A DNA stretch of 64,000 bases from Coffea arabica. Taxonomy: Eukaryota; Streptophyta; Magnoliopsida; Gentianales; Rubiaceae. The DNA lies in the NCBI RefSeq assembly GCF_036785885.1, contig NC_092312.1:11736001-11800000 (forward strand), given 5' to 3'. Under the pieces are notes generated by a model. The model was not told the origin of the DNA. It searched no databases and saw only the letters and a program-made list of their open reading frames with translations. A program made the translations under genes and the position numbers. Below are positions 44,976-55,879 of this stretch, in pieces. Within the stretch, counting starts at the first letter, position 1. Every line of letters begins with the position of its first letter.

Positions 44976-47900
44976 ATGAATTTAAGGCAGCGTCCTCAAG
45001 CTACGCCCGGCCGCGGGACACTTGACGCGCCGCCTCGACCTCCCTTACAGCAGCAGGAGCCATATAACATAATTCCCATTCATAATCTCTGGACTGGCCA
45101 TCCTTCTCTCCGGTACCCAGAGGTACGGGCCGCCGTAGCCGCCCTGCGCGCCACTGAGGACCTCAAGGTGCCGTCCTTTATGCCGTGGAATGATTCCATG
45201 GATATCGTGGACTGGCTGGGGTTCTTCTTCGGGTTCCAAGGGGACAACGTGAAGAACCAAAGAGAGCACTTGGTGCTTCACTTGGCAAACTCCCAAATGC
45301 GCCTCCAACCTCCCCCAGCAAGCGTCGATCGCCTTGATTTTGATGTACTCCGCCGCTTTAGTCAGAAGTTGCTCAAGAATTACACCTCATGGTGCTCTTA
45401 TTTGCGTAAAAGGTCTCAGGTTCGGCTTCCGAAACGCCGGAACTCTGCCCTTCTCCGCCGGGAACTCTTGTATGTAAGCCTCTACTTGTTGATTTGGGGC
45501 GAGGCGGCGAACCTCCGCTTTACGCCGGAATGTTTGTGTTATATTTATCATAACATGGCTGGGGAGTTAAATCACATTCTTGATGGGCATATTGATGAAA
45601 ATACTGGACAGCCGTATGTTCCCTCGACTTGTGGTCAATATGGTTTCTTGAATTATATTGTTACACCTATTTACACTGCAATTAAGGGTGAAGTTGCGAG
45701 GAGCAGAAATGGGGCTGCCCCACATTCTGCTTGGAGGAATTATGATGATATTAACGAGTACTTTTGGAGTAGAAAGTGCTTTAAGAGACTGAAATGGCCT
45801 ATTGATTTGTCGAGTAATTTTCTTTTGGTTAGTGGTGGCGAGAGAGTAGGGAAGACAGGATTTGTGGAGCAAAGAACTTTCTGGAATGTTTTTAGGAGTT
45901 TTGATAGGTTGTGGGTGATGCTAATTTTGTTCTTTCAGGCTGCTATGCTTGTTGCCTGGGAGCGAAGCAAGTATCCATGGCAAGCCTTGGAGAGTAGGGA
46001 TCTGCAGGTGCAGCTGCTTACAATATTCATTACTTGGGCAGCCTTGAGATTTGTTCAAGCAATTCTTGATGCTGGGACGCAGTACAGTTTAGTCTCAAGG
46101 GACACGATATGGATTGGCGTGAGAATGGTGTTAAAAGGGTTAGATGCTCTCACGTGGACCGTTGTGTTTGGGGTGTTTTATGGGAGGATTTGGAGCCAAA
46201 AAAATTCTGATGGCAGGTGGTCATATGGAGCAAACCAGAGAATATTGACATTTCTGAAGGTTGCTTTAGTCTACGTCATTCCTGAGTTGTTGGCTCTGGT
46301 TCTTTTCATTCTTCCATGGATTCGAAATTTACTCGAGGAAGTGGATTGGACTATCTTTCGCTGGTTAAGATGGTGGTTTTATACCCCAATATTTGTCGGT
46401 CGGGGGCTCAGGGAAGGACTTGTTAGTAACATAAAGTACACGATATTTTGGATTCTTGTGCTGCTTTCAAAATTCTTGTTCAGTTACTTTCTTCAGATCA
46501 AGCCCCTGGTTGCTCCAACAAAGGCTCTTCTGAAGATGCATGGAACATACAGGTGGCATCAATTTTTTGGTAGCACCAATAGAACGGCTGTAATTATGTT
46601 GTGGGTTCCTGTTATTTTGATATATTTAATGGATTTGTTAGTTTGGTATTCAATATTCTCCTCTATTGTCGGGGGAGTTATTGGATTGTTTTCTCATATA
46701 GGCGAGATCCGAAACATTCAACAGCTGAGGCTTCGATTCCAGTTCTTTGCAAGCGCATTGCAATTTAATCTAATGCCTGAGGATCACACCACAGGCTCGA
46801 AAGCAACACTGGTACACAAACTGCGGGATGCACTGCATAGACTGAAGCTGCGGTATGGCCTTGGCCAGCCATACAAGAAGATGGAATCTAGCCAGGTGGA
46901 AGCAACTAGGTTTGCATTGCTGTGGAATGAAATGATAATTACTTTGAGAGAGGAAGACCTGGTCAGTGACCAGGAAGTGGAGCTAATGGAACTGCCTCCT
47001 AATTGTTGGAACATTAAGGTTATTCGATGGCCCTGTGCTCTTCTCTGCAATGAGCTCTTGCTTGCTCTCAGTCATGCAACAGAACTGGAGGATGCGCCAG
47101 ATAGATGGGTATGGTATAGGATTTGCAAGAATGAGTACAGACGCTGTGCTGTAATTGAGGTGTATGATAGCATCAAATATTTGCTTTGTGACGTTATTAT
47201 TAAATATGGCACAGAAGAGCATTCAATAGTCACTAATCTGTTCACTGGCATTGATGAAAGCATTCATTTTGAAAAGTTCGCAGCGACATACAAGACATCT
47301 GTTTTCCCCAAGATTCATGAACAGTTGATATCTCTCATCCATCTTTTGCTCATGCCTCAGAAGAACATGACAAAGATAGTGAATGTAATGCAGTACTTGT
47401 ATGAGCTTTCTGTTCGAGAATTTCCACGGATGAAGAAATCTGTTGCACTGTTGAAACAGGAAGGTTTAGCACCTCTAAATCCTGCATCATCTGCTGATGG
47501 ACAACTTTTTGAAAATGCTCTGGAATTTCCTGAAGCTGGAGACATTTTCTTCTATAGGCAGCTAAGACGTTTGCAGACAATACTTACATCTAAAGATTCA
47601 ATGCACAATGTCCCAAGAAATCTTGAGTCGAGGAGACGCATTGCTTTCTTTAGTAATTCGTTATTTATGAACATGCCACGAGCTCCGCAAGTTGAGAAGA
47701 TGATGGCCTTCAGTGTCTTGACTCCTTACTATGATGAAGATGTGTTGTATGGTAAAGAAATGCTTAGAAGTCCCAATGAAGATGGCATCTCAACCTTATT
47801 TTATTTGCAGAAGATTTATGAAGATGAGTGGACAAATTTTCTGGAGAGGATGCGCAGGGAAGGTATGGAAAATGATGATGAGATTTGGACCACAAAGGTG

Positions 47901-50306
47901 AGGGATCTCCGACTGTGGGCATCACACAGAGGCCAGACATTGTCTCGTACAGTGAGAGGGATGATGTACTACTATAGGGCACTGAAAATGCTTGCCTTCC
48001 TTGATACTGCGTCTGAGTTGGATATAAGGCAGGGATCGGACGGAAATGCTTATCTTGCTTCACTGCAGCAGAACAGCGGTTTGGAGGGACTAGATTCTCA
48101 CACGGCATCAACTTCTCAAACTCTTGGCCGAGCAAGTAGCAGTGTGAGCCTTCTTTTCAAAGGTCACGAGTTTGGCAGTGCTATGATGAAATTCACTTAT
48201 GTTGTTGCCTGCCAGATGTATGGGCATCATAAGGGAAAGGGTGATCCTCGTGCTGAAGATATTTTCAACTTGATGAAAAATAATGAGGCCCTTCGAGTAG
48301 CTTATGTTGACGAGGTTTACCTGGGAAGGGAAGAGGTGGAATATTACTCTGTCTTGGTGAAGTATGATCAACAACTAAAGAGAGAGGTTGAAATTTACCG
48401 TATCAAGTTGCCTGGTCCATTGAAGCTGGGTGAAGGTAAACCAGAGAACCAGAACCATGCCATCATTTTTACTCGCGGTGATGCTATTCAGACCATAGAT
48501 ATGAACCAAGATAATTATTTTGAGGAGGCATTGAAGATGCGGAATTTACTGGAGGAGTTTAAATCCTATCATGGTATCAGGAGGCCCACAATTCTCGGAA
48601 TTCGTGAAAATATTTTTACTGGTTCTGTGTCATCTCTTGCTTGGTTCATGTCTGCTCAAGAAATGAGTTTTGTAACTCTGGGGCAACGAGTTCTGGCAAA
48701 TCCTTTGAAGGTTCGGATGCACTACGGTCATCCTGATGTCTTTGACAGATTCTGGTTTTTGACTCGAGGTGGCATAAGCAAAGCTTCTAAAGTGATCAAT
48801 ATTAGTGAGGACATATATGCGGGATTCAATTGCACGTTGCGAGGTGGCAATGTGACCCACCATGAGTACATACAGGTGGGTAAGGGAAGGGATGTTGGAT
48901 TAAATCAGATATCCATGTTTGAGGCAAAGGTTGCTAGCGGCAATGGTGAGCAGGTCTTGAGTAGAGATGTATACAGGTTGGGTCATCGGCTAGATTTCTT
49001 TCGTATGCTTTCGTTCTTTTATAGTACTGTCGGATACTTCTTCAACACCATGATGGTGGTCCTCATGGTCTACACTTTTCTTTGGGGACGCCTTTATCTT
49101 GCTCTCAGTGGTGTTGAAAACAGTGCCAAGGAAGCGAGTGACAATAAAGCGCTTGGTGCAATCTTGAATCAACAGTTCATCATCCAAATTGGTATTTTCA
49201 CTGCCCTCCCAATGATTGTGGAAAATTCTCTAGAACATGGGTTCCTTCCTGCTATTTGGGATTTTGTAACAATGCAACTGCAGCTTGCTTCACTGTTTTA
49301 CACATTCTCACTTGGAACACGTGCACATTATTTTGGTCGGACCATTCTTCATGGAGGTGCCAAGTACAGGGCTACTGGACGTGGTTTTGTTGTGCAACAT
49401 AAAAGCTTTGCAGAGAACTATAGATTATATGCTCGCAGCCATTTTGTGAAAGCAATTGAGCTTGGAGTGATTCTCATAGTGTACGCCTCACATAGTCCTT
49501 TGGCTTCAAATACCTTTGTTTACATTGCAATGACCATCTCAAGTTGGTTCCTTGTTGTATCGTGGATGATGTCACCCTTTATCTTCAATCCTTCTGGTTT
49601 TGATTGGTTGAAAACTGTCTACGACTTCGATGATTTCATGAAATGGCTATGGTATAATAGAGGAGTTTTCATAAAAGCAGATCTCAGCTGGGAAACATGG
49701 TGGTACGAGGAGCAGGAGCACTTGAGGACAACTGGTCTTTGGGGAAAATTACTGGAGATTATTTTAGATCTTCGTTTCTTCTTTTTCCAGTACGGAATTG
49801 TTTACCACTTGAACATTACTGGTAAGAACAAAAGTATTGCTGTGTATTTGCTGTCTTGGATCTACATGGTTGTGGCAGTTGCAATCTATATTGTCATAGG
49901 ATATGCTCAGGAAAAGTATGCTGCAAAGAAGCATATCTACTATCGACTGGTTCAGTTGGTTGTTATTGTGCTTATTGTACTTGTGATCTTTCTGTTGCTC
50001 AAGTTCACTGGCTTTACATTTCTTGATCTTATCTCGAGTCTCTTGGCATTTATACCCACGGGATGGGGCATAATACAAATTGCTCAAGTTCTCAGGCCTT
50101 TTCTGCAATCCACAGTAGTTTGGGAGACTCTAGTCTCCTTGGCTCGTCTGTATGATATGATATTTGGGTTAATTGTTATGGTTCCTCTGGCAATTGTGTC
50201 ATGGATGCCTGGACTAGAGTCGATGCAGACAAGGATGCTGTTCAATGAAGCTTTCAGCAGGGGACTCCAGATATCTCAGATCCTGACTGGCAAAAAGTCC
50301 AACTAG
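44976..50306 (+). CDS. CALS11: Callose synthase 11 (glucan synthase-like 1), single exon
   Basis: Callose synthases make beta-1,3-glucan from UDP-glucose at the plasma membrane, for pollen walls, plugging of pores and wound walls. The first in-frame ATG is at 44976 (MNLRQRPQATPGRG); the upstream frame has no ATG. It gives 1,776 residues, the usual length. The N-terminus carries the FKS1/Vta1-like region (PYNIIPIHNLWTGHPSLRYP, then LLIWGEAANLRFTPECLCYI). A first group of membrane helices follows at about residues 310-600. The large cytosolic glucan synthase domain (VEKMMAFSVLTPYYDEDVLY, GKPENQNHAIIFTRGDAIQT, HPDVFDRFWFLTRGGISKAS) comes next, then a second helix group to the end. The C-terminus (AFSRGLQISQILTGKKSN) and WGKLLEIILDLRFFFFQY match CALS11/GSL1 better than CALS12/GSL5. 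An uninterrupted reading frame suits this pair, which are intron-poor unlike other family members. Confidence 0.95.
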   Translation: MNLRQRPQATPGRGTLDAPPRPPLQQQEPYNIIPIHNLWTGHPSLRYPEVRAAVAALRATEDLKVPSFMPWNDSMDIVDWLGFFFGFQGDNVKNQREHLVLHLANSQMRLQPPPASVDRLDFDVLRRFSQKLLKNYTSWCSYLRKRSQVRLPKRRNSALLRRELLYVSLYLLIWGEAANLRFTPECLCYIYHNMAGELNHILDGHIDENTGQPYVPSTCGQYGFLNYIVTPIYTAIKGEVARSRNGAAPHSAWRNYDDINEYFWSRKCFKRLKWPIDLSSNFLLVSGGERVGKTGFVEQRTFWNVFRSFDRLWVMLILFFQAAMLVAWERSKYPWQALESRDLQVQLLTIFITWAALRFVQAILDAGTQYSLVSRDTIWIGVRMVLKGLDALTWTVVFGVFYGRIWSQKNSDGRWSYGANQRILTFLKVALVYVIPELLALVLFILPWIRNLLEEVDWTIFRWLRWWFYTPIFVGRGLREGLVSNIKYTIFWILVLLSKFLFSYFLQIKPLVAPTKALLKMHGTYRWHQFFGSTNRTAVIMLWVPVILIYLMDLLVWYSIFSSIVGGVIGLFSHIGEIRNIQQLRLRFQFFASALQFNLMPEDHTTGSKATLVHKLRDALHRLKLRYGLGQPYKKMESSQVEATRFALLWNEMIITLREEDLVSDQEVELMELPPNCWNIKVIRWPCALLCNELLLALSHATELEDAPDRWVWYRICKNEYRRCAVIEVYDSIKYLLCDVIIKYGTEEHSIVTNLFTGIDESIHFEKFAATYKTSVFPKIHEQLISLIHLLLMPQKNMTKIVNVMQYLYELSVREFPRMKKSVALLKQEGLAPLNPASSADGQLFENALEFPEAGDIFFYRQLRRLQTILTSKDSMHNVPRNLESRRRIAFFSNSLFMNMPRAPQVEKMMAFSVLTPYYDEDVLYGKEMLRSPNEDGISTLFYLQKIYEDEWTNFLERMRREGMENDDEIWTTKVRDLRLWASHRGQTLSRTVRGMMYYYRALKMLAFLDTASELDIRQGSDGNAYLASLQQNSGLEGLDSHTASTSQTLGRASSSVSLLFKGHEFGSAMMKFTYVVACQMYGHHKGKGDPRAEDIFNLMKNNEALRVAYVDEVYLGREEVEYYSVLVKYDQQLKREVEIYRIKLPGPLKLGEGKPENQNHAIIFTRGDAIQTIDMNQDNYFEEALKMRNLLEEFKSYHGIRRPTILGIRENIFTGSVSSLAWFMSAQEMSFVTLGQRVLANPLKVRMHYGHPDVFDRFWFLTRGGISKASKVINISEDIYAGFNCTLRGGNVTHHEYIQVGKGRDVGLNQISMFEAKVASGNGEQVLSRDVYRLGHRLDFFRMLSFFYSTVGYFFNTMMVVLMVYTFLWGRLYLALSGVENSAKEASDNKALGAILNQQFIIQIGIFTALPMIVENSLEHGFLPAIWDFVTMQLQLASLFYTFSLGTRAHYFGRTILHGGAKYRATGRGFVVQHKSFAENYRLYARSHFVKAIELGVILIVYASHSPLASNTFVYIAMTISSWFLVVSWMMSPFIFNPSGFDWLKTVYDFDDFMKWLWYNRGVFIKADLSWETWWYEEQEHLRTTGLWGKLLEIILDLRFFFFQYGIVYHLNITGKNKSIAVYLLSWIYMVVAVAIYIVIGYAQEKYAAKKHIYYRLVQLVVIVLIVLVIFLLLKFTGFTFLDLISSLLAFIPTGWGIIQIAQVLRPFLQSTVVWETLVSLARLYDMIFGLIVMVPLAIVSWMPGLESMQTRMLFNEAFSRGLQISQILTGKKSN

Positions 50307-53053
50307 GACATGTAATAACAGGTAGTTTTCTATTTCAAATTTCTCAAATACTCCTCCCATGTGGATATACAAGGACCTGTGTTGTGCAGTTCCTTGTACC
50401 CAATTGTTTGCTTCTGCTTAATCTAATTGTGTGCTTGTGCTTAATCTACTTTTTCATTGCAGTGATTTTTGACTAATTCTTCATTTGTGAATTAGGAATA
50501 TTAGCTGCAACTTGTGACTACATAGGAACGAGATTGGAGGGAAGGGTTGGGTTGGGTGGTAAGGTAGGAGGGATTGTAAGTTGGAGGTCTTGAAGTTGGA
50601 GGTCCTGGGTTCAAGACCTCCCACTTACACCAAAAAAAAAAAAAAAAAAAGCATAGTAATGAGATTGTGTCAGATCCTTCTGGTCTTTTCCAGATATTCA
50701 AAAGCTTGGTGGACCACTTCTGATCAATTAACAATTGCCTTGGATCAATGAGAATACTAGATTGAATCTCAAACCCTGAGTTATTATTTTACTTTTCTTT
50801 ACTTGGCTTTAGTGTCTTCCTTTTTCTTTGCACTTGATTCTGGAAAGTATAAGAATTGCATTGACCTGGGTAATATCTGACTCCTTTGTCCTGTCTAAGC
50901 AGGAAAGTTCAGGTTGCCTTCCTTTTGGATCTTAAATTGATACGAGTTCTCAATCTTCGAAGGAGTTTTTCTTCTGTAGCCAGACTTGTAAAGCTGAAGT
51001 ACAATTTTGGGCCTAGATATGAAACCTGAATTATTGATTGATGTCTTTATTACTGTTGGTCATTTCTTGGAATCGACATAGATTTCTATGTTGCCATGAT
51101 TGAAACAAAATTTAGATTGTGGTTTTCTCACAGCATGAAGTTTTGCCTTAACAAGGCTGTGGATGTTGATAAGATTATATTCATGAAAAAAATTTATAAA
51201 CTGTATATTTTGTCAAATAATGAAGCTAATTTACCTGATATTCGGTCCTGACAGGCTGTTGGCACCAACCAGGATCAACTTTACATATGGGCCTTGAAGA
51301 GCCATGGCCCACTTAATTCTAGAAATCTGCCTTCTGTAATTTCCATCTAAGGTTAGAAATCCTCACATATGACTTGTCAATTGTAAAACTAGACTGTATA
51401 ATATTTCCTTCTATTTCTAAACGAAGGTTCTAAAAGTTGTTTTTGGTCTTTGTACCCCAACAAGATTTGGCTGTTAGCTGGATACCAGAGTAGATCGCTT
51501 GTAGTAGGTATGATTGCCTGATAATTAAGAATTTATGCTTGTTCATTGATTCTATCCTCACAGGCAAATCAACCACAGGGTTGAAATCTGTTAATCTAAT
51601 TGCCAGCCGTTATCTGACTTTAGTTCTATCCAACAAGAAGGTTAAAATTTTCCTCTTTTAGAAGCTGAAAGCATACGGGATCTAGTATGAGCCATAAGTG
51701 GAGTAGCGACATGGAATGTAATTGGCCCTATGGCGAATGCCAAGGACATGAGTGAACTGGTCATGGTTTTATCTATAAAGAGGTCAGGGATGGCACCAAA
51801 TAAATGAAACTGGTTCAAATATGGGTTGTAAGCTGCTGGTCAGCGAGCGTTTCATGTAATTTAATTCAAACAAAAAAAAAACAAAGAAAAAAAAAATAGT
51901 AGTCTCAGTAATCATCATGATATTGCTATAGTGAATTCTCAATTTGTTCTTTTAATGAAGAGGGCTGTGATTATTGTTTTTGTTTCTCCTTCTTTACTGG
52001 CCCTATGATTTACAAGCGCAGTTTTTTTTTCTTTTTAATTTTCTTTGTTTTTTTCACATGGTTGATACAACTAAATGACTGATTCCGAGTAGTCGCATTT
52101 TCATTTCATGGTTTGCCATTGTTTGGCTATTTGCCGGATTAAAAGACTGCTTGTCTTTCTATTACTTAGACATGATTTTCTTCTTTCCAGGCCTAAAGGA
52201 GAAATTTCTCTGGAGTATCTCTTGGACTAATGCACTGGCAGCATGTAATTCCGATGATGGACAGTCCTGTTATATTTTGATTTTGATGCTCAGTGGTTGG
52301 GCAATAACCAGGAAGCAGTATATAATTAACTGTTAGTGGGATGATTAGTTACACGCTTATAGTTTTGTAATTAAGCAATTTGAAGAAATAGACTTGGTTT
52401 TCCTTGTTCATGTAAACATCTCTGATCTGATGCTGTACATATTTTCACATGTAAATTAAAGTAGCTTGGTGCTGTTCCAGACTACAGTTTTGTGCAAAAT
52501 TTTTAGACAATTTCGATCTGCTTTTTGGAAAAGCTCCTCTTAAATTGTGCTCCTCTTATTGCCTTTTATGGACCAGCTGTTCGAGTTGTAACAGATTAGA
52601 GAGTATCACCATTTATACATTGAAATTGAAGAAAGCATTTCCTTCAGTTGGAAAAGATGATAGTAGCATCATTCTTCTTTAATGGTAGAGGTAAGTGAGT
52701 ATTATTTTGAAGCAGGTTAGACCACTCTATAACGGCCTCATAGTTGGGGATCATGTTCATTTTCATTAAAAATATGATGCAATTGAAGCTACTGGAACTT
52801 GCGTCTGCAAAACAGTGCGTGGACCAAGATTGCGTACCCAGAAAAACTTGAATTTTGGCAGAACAAATGACAGAACAACCAGCGCATTTCAAGCAAACGA
52901 GTCTTTGGCAGTTGTTTCTTTTGAGCAAAACAAACACCTTGCCGGGAGATTATCGAAACACAGGAAAAAGAAGTTCAAAAGCATGCATGACTGGCTGAAT
53001 GAAAATTTTTTAGCTATAAGCAATTGAAACAAAGTCGTCGTCTCAAGCATGAA
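50307..53053. other. Convergent intergenic region between CALS11 and DUF2921 genes
   Basis: The two genes face each other, so both 3' UTRs lie at the edges. Apart from the SINE at 50537-50650, I see no gene. Short frames (52151-52336, 52815-53027) show no recognisable family. Confidence 0.5.
50537..50650 (+). mobile_element. tRNA-derived SINE
   Basis: This insert of about 114 bp carries a B-box-like GGTTCAAGACC (about 50609) and an A-box-like TGGGTGGTAAGG upstream, and ends in a poly-A run of 18 or so. The flanks form an imperfect 16-bp target duplication, CATAGGAACGAGATTG (50521-50536) and CATAGTAATGAGATTG (50652-50667). It has no protein-coding capacity and would need LINE enzymes for movement. 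Confidence 0.8.
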
Positions 53054-55834
53054 TTATTCTGTATCAGTGTTAACTACAGGCACTCTCTCGTACACTAAAT
53101 TTTGTCTAAATCTCTTAGGAAGAAGGAAGCGCCCACCAAATGTCTGCTGCAAGAAAATGAGGAATGCTAACAAGAGACCAACACCACAGATTATGATATC
53201 CCAGGCAGTGGAGTAGTAATCCAGTCTCGGATTCGCATATATCTTGTTAAGCGAAAATAATACAGACCTGTGAGCCCTGTAAAGATCATAGACATGAGGT
53301 AACAAGCGCACCAAAGTGGTCCCAACATAAAAGGAAGGAGCAAGAGCCCTCTCTCTGGTGTCACAAAACAAATTGAAGAGAACCTGAGGGAACAGAAAAC
53401 CATCCCGTATCAAACCGGCAAAAGACTTCAGGTCTCCCCAAAAAGACTGCCTTTGAGGGTGAGGTTTGTAGTCTGGCAAGAATGATAAAGCCTTTCCATG
53501 AGACGTTGATGACGGATGAGCAAACCAAGCAATTAAACCACCACCCAAGTACAGGGGCAGGCACAAGAAGAAAGCCTTCTTCTCTGAGATGCAGAGGGTT
53601 TTCCGGCTTTCATCTTTGGCTTTTGCAGACCAAGTCAGCTGAAGAAGACGAAACTCCAACAAGAAAGCCACCATTGTAATGACTCTTACTAATACCTCAT
53701 TTACCTCCAGCCAACCATCACTACCAAGATATACATTCTGCCTATTGCGGTTTGACAAGAAAAGAGCTTCAAAATTCAAGAGCAGTGGAATCATGTGAGC
53801 CAGGGTCACCACTGTCAACATCAAAACAGAAATCAACGGGAGCATTTTTGGATGCTTTTGCACATAAACTAGCTGCAATCCTACAAAGATGCATGCCAAT
53901 GTATTGGAAACCAGAACCATGGTCATCTCCAGGTCCATTGTCCATAAAGATTCTTTGGCTTGACTTTTATACAGGGAGCGTGAAACAATCTCAAGTGGCT
54001 CAAAATAAAGAGGGTCAGACTTCATTCTCTTGCTTTGTATGGTTCCATTGACAACTTTTCCAACTTTTGCATTCAGCTCATGATACTGTATGTCAACGAG
54101 GATTTCACAGTCCAGAGAAGAATTTCTCCCAAATTTCACATAAGGTAATGGAACATACAAACAGCCGACCATGCAAAGGTGCCCAAGATTTGAATCATAT
54201 ATTCCCTCAGCAGATATTCGCAGTGAACTGAATGAAGGAAGTTCACGACTAATATTTAAACCATGTAGAGGGCGAAATACTAATTCATAGCTGATGTTAA
54301 CCAAATTACCTTGGCTGTAGCTCACCTGGCCTGTAGACTCACCCTCTCCAAATGCTCCATCTTGGCTAAAATGTTTATTGCCCATGAACAGGGGAGAAGT
54401 GTACCCAGAAACACTTTCTCCTTTTTGGTTTCTCACAGACATGACAAAACCCATATCACGTGACAGTGCATTGGGAAATTTCCCACCTTTGCCTCCATCA
54501 TGTTTCGTCTTCCCAGCACAAGATGTCTTTGCATTCTCAATCTCGGTATATTCATACCTCACCCCAACAGGTCTCATAACTCTTCGCATCCTACTCCCAA
54601 ATTCAACTCTACCAAAATAACCCGATTCATTCGGGCTTCTACTACTCCATATCTCCCCAACCAGAGAATTTCTTTGCCTTACTGATAACACCATTGGGAA
54701 TCTCAAACTCAATCGAATCGAACAATCCCCAACAGTGCCTTGACCATCCACAGTTCGACAAGCAACCATGTCAAGCCTCTTCTTCGCACCATCCCACTTC
54801 CCCTCAGCAACTAAAGTCTCATTAGGTTCGGAAGATAACTTCATCTGAGCAGTTCCAAATTGCAACAAGTACCTCACATAACCATTCTCCAGACACTCTA
54901 TCTTATCAAAAGTCATACTGCTCGGCAATGCACTATCCCCTTTTCCCCCATGGACAACATCACAGTTCACACTTTCACAATTGCTTTTATAGTCCAAATC
55001 CAAAAACCTAGCTCTCCCAATCAACTGACAAACTTGATCTGTCCCCCTTAATCCCAGCGACCCATTCGACAAATCATCAAATCGCTGGAACACATTTTTC
55101 TCAATTTCTTTGTTAATCAATTTATACACATAACCCCTCGAATTCAGACCTAAAACATTCAACGATCCGACAAGTTTACTATCCACAGTCAAAAGTTCCA
55201 ATGTACCATTGACATAGCTATTGAAAATACTGGACGCATTGGGATAGTTAACCTTAAAAACTGCAAAAAGAGAGCGATACCTCCTCTCCTCACCTGACCC
55301 CACCATACAGAGCTTCCCAGAGGTGGAATTCCAAAACCCACTCAGGTAAAAGTCGTGAACTTCATCGTCGACGTAAAAAGGATCCACCGGCGTTCTGTGT
55401 GGCCGGTAAACAACGATTCTGAGGCCACGGCGGTTGTGATTGCTGATATGCCCCTGAAGCCGAAAACCCCGCAAATCCACGCCTCCGTCCACTTTGAAAA
55501 TCCCGTCGTTCTGGGTGCTCTGAGCACTTCTCGTGGTAAAGCGCAGCTTCTTGGGGAAGTTGTACATTGACGGGTGCGGTTCGTCATGTTTTCCTGAAGA
55601 GAATGTGAAGCGGGCGTTAGAAATCGTAAGCTTTATGGGGTCTTCCGTGAGAGGCTGGGTGGAGGATGGGGAGGACTCCCGGACGACGTCGTTGCAGTAC
55701 TCCGAGTAGATAATTTGAGGGTTTGCAGAGGTGATTGAGGGGATGGACAAGAAGAGAAGGAAGAGAAGGGGGAGGAGAGAGCGATTGATTAGGCATTTTG
55801 GGAACAAGAAAAGTAGAGGTCCACTACTCTCCAT
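53054..55834 (-). CDS. DUF2921 family membrane protein
   Basis: A single intronless frame encodes 926 residues from ATG 55834 (MESSGPLLFLFPK). An upstream in-frame ATG at 55879 would add 15 residues, but the 55834 start places a signal peptide (LLPLLFLLFLSIPSITSA) at the N-terminus. The first 600 residues or so are outside or lumenal and rich in conserved Gly, Trp and Cys pairs (GKLCMVGSGEERRY, then LGHLCMVGCLYVPLPY). About six or seven helices follow near the C-terminus (VLVSNTLACIFVGLQLVYV, LISVLMLTVVTLAHMIPLLL, VRVITMVAFLLEFRLLQL, DIIICGVGLLLAFLIF). The layout matches plant DUF2921 proteins, whose biochemical role is unsettled. It is convergent with CALS11. Confidence 0.88.
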   Translation of the reverse strand: MESSGPLLFLFPKCLINRSLLPLLFLLFLSIPSITSANPQIIYSEYCNDVVRESSPSSTQPLTEDPIKLTISNARFTFSSGKHDEPHPSMYNFPKKLRFTTRSAQSTQNDGIFKVDGGVDLRGFRLQGHISNHNRRGLRIVVYRPHRTPVDPFYVDDEVHDFYLSGFWNSTSGKLCMVGSGEERRYRSLFAVFKVNYPNASSIFNSYVNGTLELLTVDSKLVGSLNVLGLNSRGYVYKLINKEIEKNVFQRFDDLSNGSLGLRGTDQVCQLIGRARFLDLDYKSNCESVNCDVVHGGKGDSALPSSMTFDKIECLENGYVRYLLQFGTAQMKLSSEPNETLVAEGKWDGAKKRLDMVACRTVDGQGTVGDCSIRLSLRFPMVLSVRQRNSLVGEIWSSRSPNESGYFGRVEFGSRMRRVMRPVGVRYEYTEIENAKTSCAGKTKHDGGKGGKFPNALSRDMGFVMSVRNQKGESVSGYTSPLFMGNKHFSQDGAFGEGESTGQVSYSQGNLVNISYELVFRPLHGLNISRELPSFSSLRISAEGIYDSNLGHLCMVGCLYVPLPYVKFGRNSSLDCEILVDIQYHELNAKVGKVVNGTIQSKRMKSDPLYFEPLEIVSRSLYKSQAKESLWTMDLEMTMVLVSNTLACIFVGLQLVYVQKHPKMLPLISVLMLTVVTLAHMIPLLLNFEALFLSNRNRQNVYLGSDGWLEVNEVLVRVITMVAFLLEFRLLQLTWSAKAKDESRKTLCISEKKAFFLCLPLYLGGGLIAWFAHPSSTSHGKALSFLPDYKPHPQRQSFWGDLKSFAGLIRDGFLFPQVLFNLFCDTRERALAPSFYVGTTLVRLLPHVYDLYRAHRSVLFSLNKIYANPRLDYYSTAWDIIICGVGLLLAFLIFLQQTFGGRFLLPKRFRQNLVYERVPVVNTDTE

Positions 55835-55879
55835 TGCTGGGGGGTGCGTGGAGAGTGAGATAAGATATGGTGCTTGCAT

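Noticed and set aside
45045-50108. Minus-strand frames of 60-120 residues across the callose synthase gene
   Set aside because: Antisense shadows of a long, conserved coding frame.
50537-50636. Possible intact tRNA gene
   Set aside because: The A- and B-box-like sequences are present, but no cloverleaf with an anticodon arm could be formed. Poly-A and TSD show it is a SINE.
52815-53027. 70-residue plus-strand frame next to the DUF2921 stop
   Set aside because: No known family, no splice context, and probably within the 3' flank of the opposite gene.
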